Source: Tetrahymena elliotti 4EA (Eukaryota > Ciliophora > Oligohymenophorea > Hymenostomatida > Tetrahymenidae). Taken from it: a stretch of 64,000 nt of DNA. Below, one piece after another: positions 24,700 to 37,460 of this stretch (positions are counted from its first letter, which is position 1; each line of letters begins with the position of its first letter). The notes beneath the pieces are model-generated. The model made no database searches and was not told where the DNA came from. It worked only from the letters and a program-made list of their open reading frames with translations. The stretch is taken from NCBI GenBank assembly GCA_000231825.2, contig JH720313.1:430130-494129 (forward strand), given 5' to 3'. Both the position numbers and the translations under genes were made by a program.

Positions 24700-26760
24700 T
24701 CATGAAATTAATTTCTTTTTTAGTTTATTTGTCCCAGGATTATTTTCAGATGATTCATAGTCATCCTATCTAGGATCCACACAGCATCCAAAAAGTTTTT
24801 GGAATATAGAGGGTTTTCTTTCAACATAGATTTCTGAGTTGGAAGAGCGCTCTGCTTTTAGTCTTAGTTGGTCAATAAATTAAAAGCTGTCTTCAGATTT
24901 AGGACGCTTTTAAGGATTAAATGTAACTTCTGAATCAATTTCATTCTTAGTATCATTAATTGAAACATTTTTAGCATCTATTTGCTTCATATCTTTTGCT
25001 GATGCATTTTAATATTCTTGCAGTTCTTCAAGAGGTGTATGTTCATCTACCATTAATTATTAAATTACTCTTACCCACCATGCACAATCCTACTCAGTTT
25101 TAAGTTTGAATCTTCTTTGATCATGCTTTTTTGTTTCAATACGAAATTTAGTTAGCTTTTCATCTTGTGTAACTTTTATGATATCTTTAATTGTGATATA
25201 GTCTTCTATTTCACCATTTTACACATCTTATTCATTACTAAATAGTTATATAATCTAACGCTTTACGATACATATTTTATCTTTCCACCCAATTTTCAAT
25301 TTGCCTGCTTATTTAGTCTTTATTTATTACTTGAAAATAATTTAGTTCCTGGATAGTTTTGTTTCATCAGTAGTGTTTGCAGCTGGGGTTTCTTCTTCTT
25401 AATTGTCCATAGATTTAGTTGGTGATTAATTATCTTCTTCTCCTTCAGCTCCTGCCTAGTTTGGATCAGAAGTTTTATTTGGAGACTCACTTTCAGTTGT
25501 TTAATTTTATTTTTCAATTTCCTCTTGCTCTTAAAGATACATATTTTTAGCTTTCTAGAGTGAATTAACCCATTTTTCAATTTAAATAAGAGATTCAGAG
25601 TAAAAGTTATGAGTAATTTCTTTATTACCCTTTTTGGCAACAATTTAGAAAATGAACTCGAATTGATGGATATGAGCACCAATTTTATCAAGCATAGTAA
25701 GCTCAGCTGTTTTATTAATTGCCTTTACTACTTAATTTCCAAGAAATCCTACACCTTTTTTTAAGAAATTATCATCTTAAACTTTCAGATCAATTTTTTT
25801 TATGCTGATGATATTTTTAACATGGATTTCTCCTTACATTTTAGAGTCATCATACTTACTATCGAAATAATATAAAACGTTTGGATTAATGAATGGAGGT
25901 AAATCATCTAAATCGAAATCATGAGTTTGTGAAGCATTTTCTGTCAAATTGTATTTGCTGAAAAAGAAGAACCAGCGGAGAGTAGGCTAAACTAATTTTG
26001 TACTCAACTTTTCTTTCTTCTTAAACAAAAAGCCTTACACAATATGGTTCTATAGCACTTCTTCATCATATTTCTCAAAATAAGTTGATATTCCTTTTAT
26101 TTTTTGCATTTCTTCGTCTTTAACTTCTATTTTTTTCACCTCTTCTTCATCTTAATTCTTTTTTTCTTGGTTCAGTCTGAGATTTCTTTACTTATCTGCA
26201 TCTAATTTCTATTTTTTTAAATTTTTTATAAATTGAAGCAAACATTATATAGAATTTATCAAATATCTATATGATTATCTTCATCTAAAAAGAAAACTCA
26301 AATACAATCCATATGTTTGATTTATCTTTCTTTTATATTCACATTTTAAGATTAATAAAATAAAAATTACATTAAATCTCCAAGCTTTCTTTGATCCTAA
26401 CTCATCGCTTGAAGTTCCTTTAGAAATCAGATATTCTTTGAGAAATTCTATTGTTTGTATCCACTCATTTTTTACTTAAACACTTGATGCTTTTAAAATA
26501 AAATTTCTTTCACTAAATTTGAAGCTAAATTCTTTAGAATCAGGCTTTGTAACTATTTAATCTATTTATCCAATCAAAATAGCACCTTTTGGTATTTTAT
26601 CTTTTTGAGGTAAGGATTTATCATACAACAAATAAAATTATTCTTTAACTTCTCCTATACTAAAGTATCTTTTTTAAAATCCTACAAGTAATCTAGGGCT
26701 TTTTTTTTCTAGCCAACCCTCTTTTGACTTGTGTTTTTGTAAAGTTGCTTACAAATTCAT
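24700..26760 (-). CDS. protein with three PH-like domains
   Basis: Exon 1 (26371-26760) starts at ATG 26758-26760 and encodes a PH domain opening 'KEGWLEKKSPR' and closing with the typical C-terminal helix 'VKNEWIQTIEFL'. After a 162-nt intron (26209-26370) exon 2 (24700-26208) encodes a charged coiled-coil stretch, a second PH-like domain ('VQGFLFKKKEKLS' to 'IEKWVNSLQKA'), an acidic Q/E/N-rich linker, and a third ('AGKLKIGWKDK' to 'DCAWWVRVIQQLM'). The protein ends in a basic tail 'KLKKKLIS'. PH domains bind phosphoinositides or proteins, so a role at membranes or in vesicle traffic is likely, but no enzymatic domain is present. Conserved tryptophans near each domain end support the three-domain reading. 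The third domain is the most diverged. Confidence 0.8.
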
Positions 26761-27492
26761 TGAAAAACTTGATTACTTTTTTCTTATTCTCCAATCGAAT
26801 AATTAATTAATGAATTTATCAATCTAATTATCTTATATTCTATTTGATTATCAATTATTTTTGAGAATATAGTGATTAATGTCTTTTATAATCTTACTAT
26901 TTAATTTTACCAATATTAATTAATCAAATCAATTTCTGCTCAGGTTATTTATTTTATAAAAATTTGTGATGATCAGAGCCATAAATAAAAATTGGTTGCT
27001 TTATCAAAAAGCAATTTTAGTTAATTCAAATTGCATAAAAAATTAAAAGTGTAAAAGATAAAAATACCTTGAGTATCAATATATTTTCACAAAGATACTT
27101 TTATTGTCTTTAAATTAACTTTTACCAATTTGAGTAAGTTGAAGATCAAATCAAATTTATTTTCATTATTTATTTCCAATATAATTTGTAAATCTTATTT
27201 TCATGTTTTATTTACAAAAAAATTTGTAAATCTTATTTTGAAATAAATAGATTACTGTCTTTTGTATTAATATACAACAACAAATAAAAATTAAATTCTA
27301 GAAATCTATTAATCTTTAATTTAATAAATATTTAACAATTAATTTTTTTATTAATTTAAGGAGAAAAATATTTTTTTAAAAAAATTCAAAGAATATTCAA
27401 TTTCTTATTTTTTAAACTAATTTATTAAAGATATTTATTTTGGAAATCGCTTGTTAGAAAATCTATTAATATTTTGTGTAACAAAATGTGTA
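26761..27492. other. spacer upstream of the tRNA pair
   Basis: About 0.73 kb, A+T rich. A direct repeat of 'aatttgtaaatcttattt' occurs twice near 27184 and 27221. No coding frame. Confidence 0.55.
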
Positions 27493-27566
27493 GCTCGATT
27501 AGCTCAGCTGGTTAGAGCATGCGGCTGTTAACCGCAAGGTCGTAGGTTCGATCCCTACATCGAGCG
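27493..27566 (+). tRNA. tRNA-Asn (GTT), copy 1
   Basis: 74-nt cloverleaf with acceptor stem GCTCGAT/ATCGAGC, discriminator G, D-arm 'TAGCTCAGCTGG' (A box), anticodon stem TGCGG/CCGCA with loop CTGTTAA (anticodon GTT at 27527-27529), and T-arm containing 'GGTTCGATCC' (B box). A run of T starting at 27568 should terminate polymerase III. CCA is not encoded, as expected for a eukaryote. Confidence 0.97.
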
Positions 27567-27724
27567 CTTTTTTTATTCCATTAAATTAAATAAAAGTAAA
27601 TAGTTTTTACATATTTAGATTTTTGAATTTTTTTAATTATTTAATTTATAATATTTTATATTTTTCTCAAAAAAAATAATTAACTAAAGTAGATTGATTG
27701 CTTAAGCAAATAGAATATTGTAAG

Positions 27725-27798
27725 GCTCGATTAGCTCAGCTGGTTAGAGCATGCGGCTGTTAACCGCAAGGTCGTAGGTTCGATCCCTACATCGAGCG
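27725..27798 (+). tRNA. tRNA-Asn (GTT), copy 2
   Basis: Identical in sequence to the copy at 27493-27566, same strand, starting 232 nt downstream, with anticodon GTT at 27759-27761 and a T-run directly after the gene. The spacer between the copies is not itself duplicated except for a few flanking bases. Confidence 0.97.
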
Positions 27799-27877
27799 CT
27801 TTTTAATTTTTTTATTTGTTTAAAATTAAAGTAAATCTTATTATCTTTTGAATGCATGTATGACTTATGTAAAATTA

Positions 27878-28522
27878 TCAATTTAAATTCTCTTTGATGA
27901 TTTTTTAAAATGTTTTTTGTAGTGAAAACGAAACAAACAAAATTATACTTTTTGGCTATTTGTTTGTTAAAATGAAGAAATATTTTGAAAATTCTATTAG
28001 AATCAGAAATTTCTAAACGATAACTATTTTTAATGCTAGATTATACGAAGATATATTTAAATCAGAAATTTGTAGAAATCTTCTAAAATTTATATAATTT
28101 CCAACAATAAGCTTCTTAAAACACATTTTTAAGGTTTTTATTTCAGGCAAATGAATTTCTTCAAATAGAAGTTGAGTAATATTAGGCAATACTTCTCTAA
28201 TATGTTTATTAGACCATGGTCTAAATAGTATAGCTTTTCTATTCGCAGACAATAAGCATTTTAACAGGCACAATCCAAAATGTTTTCCAATTATGGATTG
28301 TACAGAAATATCTTAATTTTTGGAATTCTTAGTACATATTATCACAAATAAATTGTCAAGTGCATTGAAGACGATTAAATTTAAAGGGCCAAAAAGACAA
28401 TTGAAATTCAAATTAATAAAATGAAAAAGGAATTTGGTACTTAAATGGCTGCTTTCCCTGAAATTAAGTAAATAATTTAGATATTCTACATAGATAGTTT
28501 TTATTAAATGAGTTAAAAACAT
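27878..28522 (-). CDS. hypothetical protein, 214 aa
   Basis: One frame is open for 215 codons from ATG 28520-28522 to TGA 27878-27880, crossing in-frame TAA and TAG. The product is rich in L, I, F, N and K, with alternating hydrophobic positions in the C-terminal half ('LPEIKTLKMCFKKLIVGNY') that hint at leucine-rich-repeat-like packing. I recognise no family. It lies about 80 nt downstream of the second tRNA gene on the opposite strand. The plus strand of the same segment also has protein-like stretches but contains TGA codons. Because TGA is rare in A+T-rich DNA, a frame of this length can arise by chance, so this call is weak. Confidence 0.35.
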
Positions 28523-28627
28523 GAATTTTTATGATTAAAATTCATCAATAAATGAAAAAAATTTAAGGCAGGAAATGAAAAATTTTTAAATATAAATAGA
28601 TATACAACTAGAGGTAATTGGTATGTA

Positions 28628-30230
28628 ATGGAATTTATGGTTGATCAAAGGAATTGTGATTTATTTTAGCTTTTTATTACTGCAGTTACGACTTTAGAAC
28701 AAAAAGACAAATCTGCCTTTGTTTTTAAAAATATGCAAACAGCTAAAGATGGAAATATGCTCACTTTATAAATAGATTTTGAAGAAAGAAAGGAGAAATA
28801 AAAAGGAAGTAAATATTTTTGATCATTTTTGAATTCAAATAACATTTAAAATCATATCTCATCAAAAGGAGTTTTTAATAAGGGAACTCTATGTGTATCT
28901 GGTGAGATGATTTCTGATAGACCAGGCTTTAAATTTTCTATTGAAAAGACTGAAGAGATATCAGAAGCTGATATAGAAGCAGTTATTAATGTTTATAGAA
29001 CAGCTATTTAACCCTAACAACATTCGTTTGTTAAAGACAGAATGAAAACTGCTCCAAATTAGTTTGGTAGTGGTAATAGTAGTAGTAATGACTCTAAAAG
29101 TAAACCAAAAAGCCAAAAAGATTAATAAAAAGACAAGACTGATGCAATTAACAAATTAGAAGAGCTTGGTGTATCAGTTTTCTTCCCTGATGGAAAATAA
29201 GCTAACTTAGATTGGGTATATCAACACCTTTTTTATTTATAAAAAATTTTAATTATTTTTGTAAATATTTAGGATTATTTAGCAGGTTATGAATAATAAA
29301 AAAGAGACATAGAAGATACAGTTCTTTTGGCTTTATAATATCCAGAAATATATGATTAAATAACAGCTGGTAATTCTAATTAATTTCTAAAAAAAATAAT
29401 TCATTTTGTTATAAAAATAATTAGCAACTAGAATGAAATAAGAACCTAATAGACCAAAGGCTGTATTATTCGAAGGCCCTCCAGGTACTGGTAAAACAAC
29501 TTCTGCTAAAATTATAGCTCAATAAGTTAACATTCCACTTATTTATATGCCTCTTGAGTCAATTATGTCAAAATATTATGGTGAAGCTGAAAAGAAATTT
29601 GCAGATTTATGGGAAGCTACTAAAATGCTTGGAAAGTCCATTATTTTTATTGATGAAATAGATGCTATTGCAGGAACAAGAGGTATTTTTATTAATTATT
29701 TTAATGATGCAAAATTGAGTTAATTCTAAATGATACCAGATTCTGAAATGCACGAAGCTTCAAGAAGAATATTATCTACATTATTGAGGAAGATAGATAG
29801 TTTTGAAAGCTCATCAGATGTTCTTTTAGTTTGCGCTACAAATCGTAAATAAGATTTAGATGCTGCTATGCTTTCTAGAATTGATATGAGTATTAAATTT
29901 GAAAAGCCAGATGTTCACTCAAGATAAGCCATCTTTAAAAGATATGCAAAACACTTATCTGATGAATAATTAAAGTCATTAGCAGAGCACTCTGAGAATT
30001 TATCAGGAAGAAATATATCTGATATTTGCAAAGGTATTTTATTTTAAACCAAATTTATTTTATTTTTCTTAAATTTATTTTCAACTCCTTTCTCAAAAAT
30101 AAATTTTCATTTAGATGCCGAAAGAAGATGGGCAAGCAAGTTAATTAGAAAGTTAGTAGATCAAACAGTGCCAGACGTAGATCAATACTTAGATGCACTA
30201 CACAATAGAAAATACTAAAACTTAGCTTGA
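28628..30230 (+). CDS. AAA+ ATPase with a novel N-terminal region
   Basis: Six exons: 28628-28808, 28869-29215, 29273-29369, 29425-29682, 29740-30033, 30115-30230. The AAA core has Walker A GPPGTGKT, Walker B 'IIFIDEIDAIAG', sensor-1 'VCATNRKQDLD' and a possible arginine-finger segment 'MLSRIDMSIKF'; a short helical lid and basic C-terminus follow. The roughly 220-residue region before it has a folded-looking part and an S/N/K-rich linker that I do not recognise. AAA proteins of this class remodel or unfold proteins. The frame is open upstream of ATG 28628 to about 28555 with no ATG, so an extra 5' exon (for example a mitochondrial presequence) is possible. Stop is TGA 30228-30230. Confidence 0.85.
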
Positions 30231-30703
30231 AATATCTTTAAATTTAAAAAACTATTTTTTTGATGAATTGCATACAGAAATTTCTTTTAAAATAAAATTT
30301 AAATTATAAACACAAACTTGCCATTTATCATTAAAAATGTATATAATTATTTTTTTGTTTGTAGAGAACGTATAGGAAGAATACAAATTATTCTTTAATT
30401 TTCAGTAAAACTGTGTAACATTTTGTAGATAGCTTAGTAGGTAGAATATAAATCACTTTTTAATTGTAAAAATATGTGATATTAATTTTGATAATATGTA
30501 AATATTGTATCATCATTCATTACTTTTTATTGATTATTTTAAAGAAAATAAATTACTCACAATTTTTATAATGATTGTGTCAAAGAATAATCAATAAATT
30601 AATTTTTTGTATTGGTGTTCATTTCCACTAATTATAATTATAAATTAAAAACTACTGAAATAAATAAAATAAGTAAGTAAGGTGAATTTATATTTAAGGA
30701 TTT
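30231..30703. other. intergenic spacer
   Basis: About 0.47 kb of A+T-rich sequence between two plus-strand genes; it must hold the promoter of the RING protein gene. Nothing recognisable. Confidence 0.6.
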
Positions 30704-33041
30704 ATGAATAGCTTGAAATAACCCATTATTAAAAGTACTTCTACTACAACTACGTCAAAGCATAGTTCTTCTATGAAACTTCTACCTAAAATTGAGAGCT
30801 ATTCTAAAGCTAAAAATGTAAATGACTAGCTTTTGATCAGATAAAATCACACTCCAATTAAAGTTTGTTAAAAAAAATCAAGCTTTACTAATATTGAATA
30901 CAATGATGATAACCCTCAATCCAGCAATTTAAGCAACCCTATTTAAAATGAATATAAGAATTTTTTCAATAGAAGAACTCAGCAAATGTTGGATACAAGC
31001 GAAGATCATAAAATGTCAAAAAAATAGATGTTGACTAAGAGCTAAATTCATTTTAAACCTCCATCATCTTCTAATCAAGCAGTCAGAAATGCGAGTGGAA
31101 TATATGAGAATCCTTTACAAATAAATTATTTGCAAAATACTTAGGTATACAATAATCTCAATTATTATTTTAAAATTTATATTTTAACAATTAACAGTCT
31201 CCATCATCTGTTAAATCAAGCTACACTAAAATCCCTCTCTAAATGAATCAATCTTAAGAAGAGGTAAAACCTATGAAGTTTACTTCTCCTATTACGCAAT
31301 TACAAATAGATGCTGATTAAAATAGATTAGATTTTATGCTCGAAAAAGGGATGAACTTTGAAAAAAATAATTAGTTAATAAAGCTTAAGTAGGACAATTT
31401 TGAATAAAAGTAAGAAATAAGAAAATTAGAGGCAGAATTGAAAAGAATGAGATAGGAAATTGAAGCTATGAGGTAGTTAAATTAGAAATCTTAGTCATTA
31501 AATAATGAAAGAAAAAGCTCTTTTTATATCTAAGATGATTAAATTAGCCAGATAGAAAAAAAGGTGCAATTTAATGAATACTACAGACAACAAATTAATA
31601 ATATTAAAGCTTAGCATGAAAGCGATTCTGTAAAATATCAAGAACAAATTAATAAATTAAATATTTAACTATAATAAGCACTAGAATAGATACAAAACTT
31701 GTAATCTATCAAATAAATTAATTAGAAAATAGATTAAGAGTAAATATAAGTTGCTTAGATTAGTGAATAGCAAAAAAATTGTATTTAATGTGAATAAAAT
31801 TAAAGAATCATCTAAGATTAAAATATATAAATTGAAGTATTAGAAAGCAATTTGGCAAATTAGAAAGCTTTAAATTAAAACCTTTTTAATGAAAGTCAAT
31901 CACTTCGAGAATGGTAAATAAAAACAAAAGAATCTCATACTCGAGAAAAGGATTAGTATGAAAAATACATACAAGAACAATCTGTAAAATAAATTATTAC
32001 TATTTGTTATCAAAAATAAATTCTATTTATTTTCAATTAGCTTATTTCAAAAAAATTAATTTTAATATAATAGATTTTACTAAATTTTTTAATGAATAAA
32101 ATTATTTTTGTATTTTAAAAAAGGAAGAAATTTTAAAGTCTGATTAGTTATTAAGGGAATATAAAAAATAGAATGATGATTTAAATGAAAAGATTAAGTT
32201 AATTAAAAATGGAGGTGATATAGTAAAGGTATTTTTGAGAAACGAATATACTTTACTCAAATTAGAAATAGTTGATAATTTAGAGAGATTGAGTAAAGAA
32301 AGATAAGACAGAATTAATGAAAATGCCATTTAAATATAACAATTATAACAAAAATATGATGATGAGAAAAAGAAGGCAACCAAACTAATGGATGAAGTGA
32401 ACCAATTGAATTAGCACATCGAATGGCTTAAGAAGAGAGGTTTATAGTAGTCCAAGCAAAATGGAACTTTCAATTATATAGGCTTGAGTGAAGAAATTTT
32501 AAGTTTAAAAAAAGTTATTGATTAGCATATATAAGAAATTCCTAACAAAGATTATGTTCAAAATTTTTAGAATAAAGTAGAAGAAATGAGCTTTTTAAAT
32601 AAATAAATGGTAGATAAAATTAACAAAATCTAATAAGATGAGGAGAAATCTAGAAAGGCTACTGAGCAAATTCCTGTGCTTAAATAATTTGATATTGCAT
32701 AAGTAATTCTTTAACTGTAATATTTGTTAATTTGTAATTCTATTTTTATTTAGACTAAAGTAGAATACCATTTGGTATGTGCAAAATGTGAGGAAATATT
32801 AGAAGAAGCTATCACCTGTGTTCCATGTGGACATAATTATTGTAAAAGATGCCATTACACTAAAGATAGCTCTTTCTAAAAAACAAATGATGGAGGAGAT
32901 ATTTCAGAAGCAAATATTAGCTGCATGAAGTGTGGTCCATCTACTATGATTTACAGAAATGAAACATTAGATGATATGATAAAAATGTATAATACTATGA
33001 AAAGTGCAAAAGATATAATAAAAATGTATCTTAGCTAATGA
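30704..33041 (+). CDS. coiled-coil protein with C-terminal RING finger
   Basis: Four exons split by introns 31145-31197, 31984-32123 and 32703-32753. An S/T/N-rich N-terminus (about 160 residues) leads into roughly 450 residues of E/K/Q-rich coiled coil with heptad-like spacing of leucine and isoleucine. The last exon encodes a C3HC4 RING: C-A-K-C, then 'TCVPCGHNYCKRC', then 'CMKCG'. RING domains recruit E2 ubiquitin-conjugating enzymes, so this is a likely E3 ligase that dimerises through its coiled coil. The many TAG and TAA codons in the coiled coil are glutamines. Start is ATG 30704-30706; stop is TGA 33039-33041. Substrates are unknown. Confidence 0.85.
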
Positions 33042-33946
33042 AAGTATTTAAGAAACCCAAATATTTTAACCTAAAATTTTATATAAAATAATAATAACCT
33101 TAAAAATCAAAAATATATCAAATGATCAAAAATACTAAATAGTAATAAATAAATTATATTTCAATTTTGCAAACAGAATTTATAAATTCATAATATGTTA
33201 AACTCTAAATATTTTAAATAAAAAATCTACTCTTTTGCTCTAAAGGCTTATTAATAATTATACTACCGAAAGATCATGTGTAAGATTATTATTACATAAG
33301 TTTTCAAATCAATAAAACATGTCTTAAAAATTTGTAAAATAATTAATTTAAATTTTTCCTCTAAATCTTGGGTTTTTAATAAAATTTAAACCTATTTTAT
33401 TTAGCTTTTAGATGAATTGTTTTGAAGATATTTTAAATAACATATAATCAAAATTGATTGTCCTTCTAAAACATCTTAAATCATAAAATTACTAAGAATT
33501 TATGTAAAAAAATGATAAAAAGAAATAATCAAATTTTATCAAAAATTTAAAAATTAAAACTTTATTTTTCTTTATAAATCATTTAGATTGCTAAGAAAGT
33601 TAGAACTTTTATTTAAGTTTAATAATTGAGACTTATGAACTTTGATTTTATTTATTTAAGTAAGTTTAGATGTAAATTTTTTGAAATACTCGTTTAAATA
33701 TTTGATCAAAATTTACTATTTTAAAAATTTTTGAAAAGCAAAAAAGATACCGTAAAGTTGTTGAGAATTAATGTAAATAAATTATTTAATAAATAATCAA
33801 AGCTTAAAATTAAAATACTTCTCAATAATATTTCTTTGGTTGATTGCTCAAGATTTATAGATTTTGATAAAAATTTGGTTAGGAATATTTGATGAAAATT
33901 CATTAATTAATAATCAAATTATTTATATAAAGTTTATACTTATTTT
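33042..33946. other. intergenic spacer
   Basis: About 0.9 kb, very A+T rich, between two plus-strand genes. No supported coding frame or repeat. Confidence 0.6.
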
Positions 33947-35176
33947 ATGAATTCAAATAATAGTTTATTGGGTTAAAAAAGCCCTTCAGTTTCTCCTTAA
34001 AGATAAAGTTAAGTTCTTTCTTCATCAGGAAAAAAGAATTAAGGTGGGGATAATACTAAATACCCTATTTGCTTTTAGTGTAAGAATAGAATAAAAGAAA
34101 AATAATGTGTAATATTAGGCTAAAAGAAATATCATATTGACCATTTTCGTTGCAACTAATGTAATTAGAAGCTAGCAAATAGACTCTTTTATGAGTATAG
34201 AAATAAAATTTATTGTGAGGATGATTATAAATAATTTGTTGCTCCTATCTGTAATTAATGTAAAAACTTTATTTAAGGAAAGTACATAAGTGCTAAAAAT
34301 TTAAGCTTTCATTTAGAGTGTTTTGTTTGCCAGGGTTGCAATTTTGGAATAGAAGAAAAGCAAGAGTTTTTTTTTAGTCCTGACAAAAAATTTATTTATT
34401 GTAAAAAATGCAAGAAAAAGTGTTAGGAGGTTTGCTAAAAATGTAAGAGGGGTATTCGAGAAAATGAGCAAATAATTAATGGAAGCTATTACCACATGGA
34501 ATGTCTTTAATGTTCAAAATGTTACCAATAAAATTCATCAGCCACTTTTGTTCTACATAATAATTAGATAGTACATGATACTTGTATTTTAATATGTCAT
34601 CATTGTAATGAAAAAATAGATGATGAGAAAGATATCTCTCATTATTTTGAATATGTTCTTCATTCTAAATGCTAATAGCCTTATTAAAATTTTATCAGAT
34701 AAAAGACAATTAATGCTTTTAAATCTTAGAACTCTAAAAAATTTATGAATCCAAAAAATAGTAATAACTCTGAATAAAACCTTGCTAGTAACTTATCTCC
34801 TCCTAGTTACTCAGTTAATCTAAACTAATTAGAGAGTATGTTTTCTAACAGTCTTGACTAACTCAACAAGCAATTCTAAGAAACGAAAATAAAAGATACA
34901 AATATTGATTTAGAAATGGAAATGTATAATTTAGCAAGTGAAAATTTAGACATTCCTATTTAAAATACTTAGCCAACAGATTTAAAGTTATCAGAAGATG
35001 AAACATCACCAAAATAGTCTACTTTTAAAAAAAAAGAATCACTGCTACAACTTCCAAGCAGTTAAGATAAACAGCTGTGTGTTTAAGGAGCTAGTATCTC
35101 AGCATAAAAAATAAAAAATAAAATGAAATAAAAAATAGATATTATCAACTCAGAAAGTGAAAATGATAGTGATTGA
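33947..35176 (+). CDS. multi-LIM-domain protein
   Basis: Intronless, 409 residues. After a short S/P/Q-rich N-terminus there are at least three LIM domains: zinc ligands in 'CFQCKNRI', 'HFRCNQCNQKL', 'YCEDDY'; then 'CNQCKNFI', 'HLECFVCQGC', 'CKKCKKKC'; then 'CQKCKRGI', 'HMECLQCSKC'. A fourth, shorter zinc motif starts 'CHHCNEKI' and ends at 'HSKC'. The C-terminal 180 residues are low complexity and acidic with no domain. LIM domains mediate protein contacts, often at actin structures; no catalytic or homeobox domain is present. Start ATG 33947-33949 is the first in the frame; stop TGA 35174-35176. Confidence 0.88.
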
Positions 35177-35463
35177 TAAATTTTATGGATAGTAAATAAA
35201 TATTTAGAAAGAAAGAATTATATATTTAAGTTTTAAAAGTAAGTTTTTAAAAAAGATTTAATGAGTATACTTTCTGAATTTAATTAACAATTGTACTTGT
35301 TTAAACAGTAAATTAAATATTTGTTTTCGGGCATACACGTGTTTAATATTTTTAAATTTATCTCTTCTTTTTTTGTTTAAAAACTATATTAAAGCTGATA
35401 TTGATGAATAATGATTTCATTTTATAAACAAATAATAAATCTAAATAAATTTAAGTAAGGAAA

Positions 35464-37157
35464 ATGGTTAATAAATTTGTAAAAATATAAATCGTTTTCT
35501 ACCTAATTTTCTTTGTTTAAGCTTAGGAAATACTTCGTTCTCAAGATGCAACAGGTCAAAATTTCCTTTTTAGCTATGGTAAAATCACTATGTTCTTCAT
35601 TTTATAAAAATTATTTTTTATTGAAATAAGGATCATGCTTTTCTCAAAAAAGAATATTGTAATAAAATAAAACATCCATTTTTGAAAAAATATCAGAAAA
35701 TAAACCTGATGTATTTGCTTGGCTTGGTAATTAATTTTATCAAAAAAATTTAAATTTAAAATCTTCTTAAAATAGGAGATTTTGGTTACTCTCGAGAATT
35801 TGAAAATATTAAACAAAATTTTGAATTCACTAAAAATGAAAGAGGTTATAAAATGCTTTAGGATAATAATGTTACCTAAATAGTTGGTGTTTGGGATGAT
35901 CATGATTATGGGAAAAATGATGGTATATTTAAAATTAAAAAATTAACAAATATAAAAATCTTTCCTTATGAAAAATATGAAGGAGATAAGAATTACAAGT
36001 TTAAGCACTTGACAAGATAAATGTATTTGGATTATATGGATGAGCCTAAAGATAGCATTAGAAGAACTTAGCCTGGTGGAATTTATACTTCCTATTATCT
36101 TGGAGAGACCAAAAAAGTAAAACTAGTCCTTCTTGATGTCAGATTCTCTAGAGATTCATTCTGGTTTGAACACTCAGATATTTTAGGTAATTTTTTATTT
36201 TTTTATTAAATCTTATAAATTATTGTTATAGGACCTGATTAATGGAAATGGCTTGAAGGTGAATTCAATGACCCTCACTCTCATACTATAATTTTAGCTA
36301 GTGGATGCTAAATACTTCCTGATGATAGAATAATTCCTGAAAAATGGTATCCTGATAGCAGAAATAGATTGTTTGATTTAATTTAATAACATAAAGATCA
36401 CTAAAGTAATTTTCTTCTTGGAAATTAAAAATATTAATTTTAATAATATACTAGGAGTGGTACTCATTAGTGGAGACATTCATTTAGCAGAGATTCTTGC
36501 AGAGCCTAATTCAGTTTAAAGTATTAATTATTTTCTTTTAATATTTCTCAAAATACTCTAATAAGTAACTAAAGAGTTAATTTGTTAAATTTTTATTTTT
36601 TAATTAAAAATTAGGATACGGGTACAATTTATTTGAAATTACTAGTAGTGGCCTAACTCATCATGTATTAGATTATAAATTTCCTAAGTTTTTGGTTGAT
36701 GGATTTCTACCCAACACTTTTAATGTAAATTTTATTTTTTTATTAAAAAATTAAATAATACATAAAAAATATCTAGGATAGATAACACAGATTAATGGAC
36801 TTTAACTTTGCCTTGGTAGATATAAAATTAGATTCAAATAAAAAGGAAAATACCAAGCTTACTTTCAGTATCAAAGATTAATATAATACTACAAAATTAT
36901 AAGTAATTTTTGAACCATGGAAAGAAGAGTAGGAGTAGGTTAATCTTACAAGTTCAAAGTATACAAGAAAAGATCATCGTTATAAAAGATGGTTTATTTG
37001 GATGCTTAAAAATTATTTTGTTGAGTACAGAAAATAAGGAATAATTATTCTTGTGATAGGCTTAGCTCTGGTAACCTTAGCTTTTATTGTCTGTAAAAAA
37101 GTTTACACTTGGATAAAAAATAGAAAAGAGGGCTAATAAAAATAAAAAACAAACTGA
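35464..37157 (+). CDS. PhoD-like metallophosphatase, membrane anchored (copy 1)
   Basis: Eight exons separated by introns 35579-35630, 35727-35775, 35923-35982, 36187-36231, 36406-36454, 36521-36614 and 36725-36776. An N-terminal signal peptide (hydrophobic 'IVFYLIFFVQA') is followed by the PhoD-family motifs 'YGSCFSQ', 'DVFAWLGDFGY' (metal ligand Asp), 'WDDHDYGKND', 'LVLLDVRFSRD' and 'VVLISGDIHLAE' (metal ligand His). Near the C-terminus 'IIILVIGLALVTLAFIV' is a transmembrane helix followed by a basic tail, so the catalytic domain should face the lumen or the outside. The family hydrolyses phosphomonoesters or diesters using calcium and iron. It is followed 300 nt downstream by a paralogue with matching intron positions. 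Stop TGA 37155-37157. Confidence 0.9.
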
Positions 37158-37460
37158 TCATTAAAATTTTAATCTTAACACTTTTTTCTTTTAAAAATGA
37201 ACTCTCAATAATAAATTTAACAAATTTGTTTAGTTTATCTTTTTTTGTGTATGAAAATGTTTTATTTGAATACTTTTGCATTTAATCTATCTCCAAATTA
37301 AAAAAAATATTCTCAACTCTAAAATAGATATTTTGATAGAATAAACTCATAAAATCTGATAAATTTATCTATTTCTTTTTAATATTTCTTATTTCAAATA
37401 GACGTTTATTTGTTTTTTTTGATAAATATTTTTTGTAAAAAAATTAATAAAATTTAGAAA

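Noticed and set aside
25320..25691. 123-residue basic open frame
   Set aside because: Alternative frame on the same strand as the triple PH-domain gene, inside its second exon.
28000..28540. Plus-strand reading of the segment holding the 214-aa minus-strand frame
   Set aside because: It has protein-like stretches but is interrupted by several TGA codons; the minus-strand frame is uninterrupted, although itself weakly supported.
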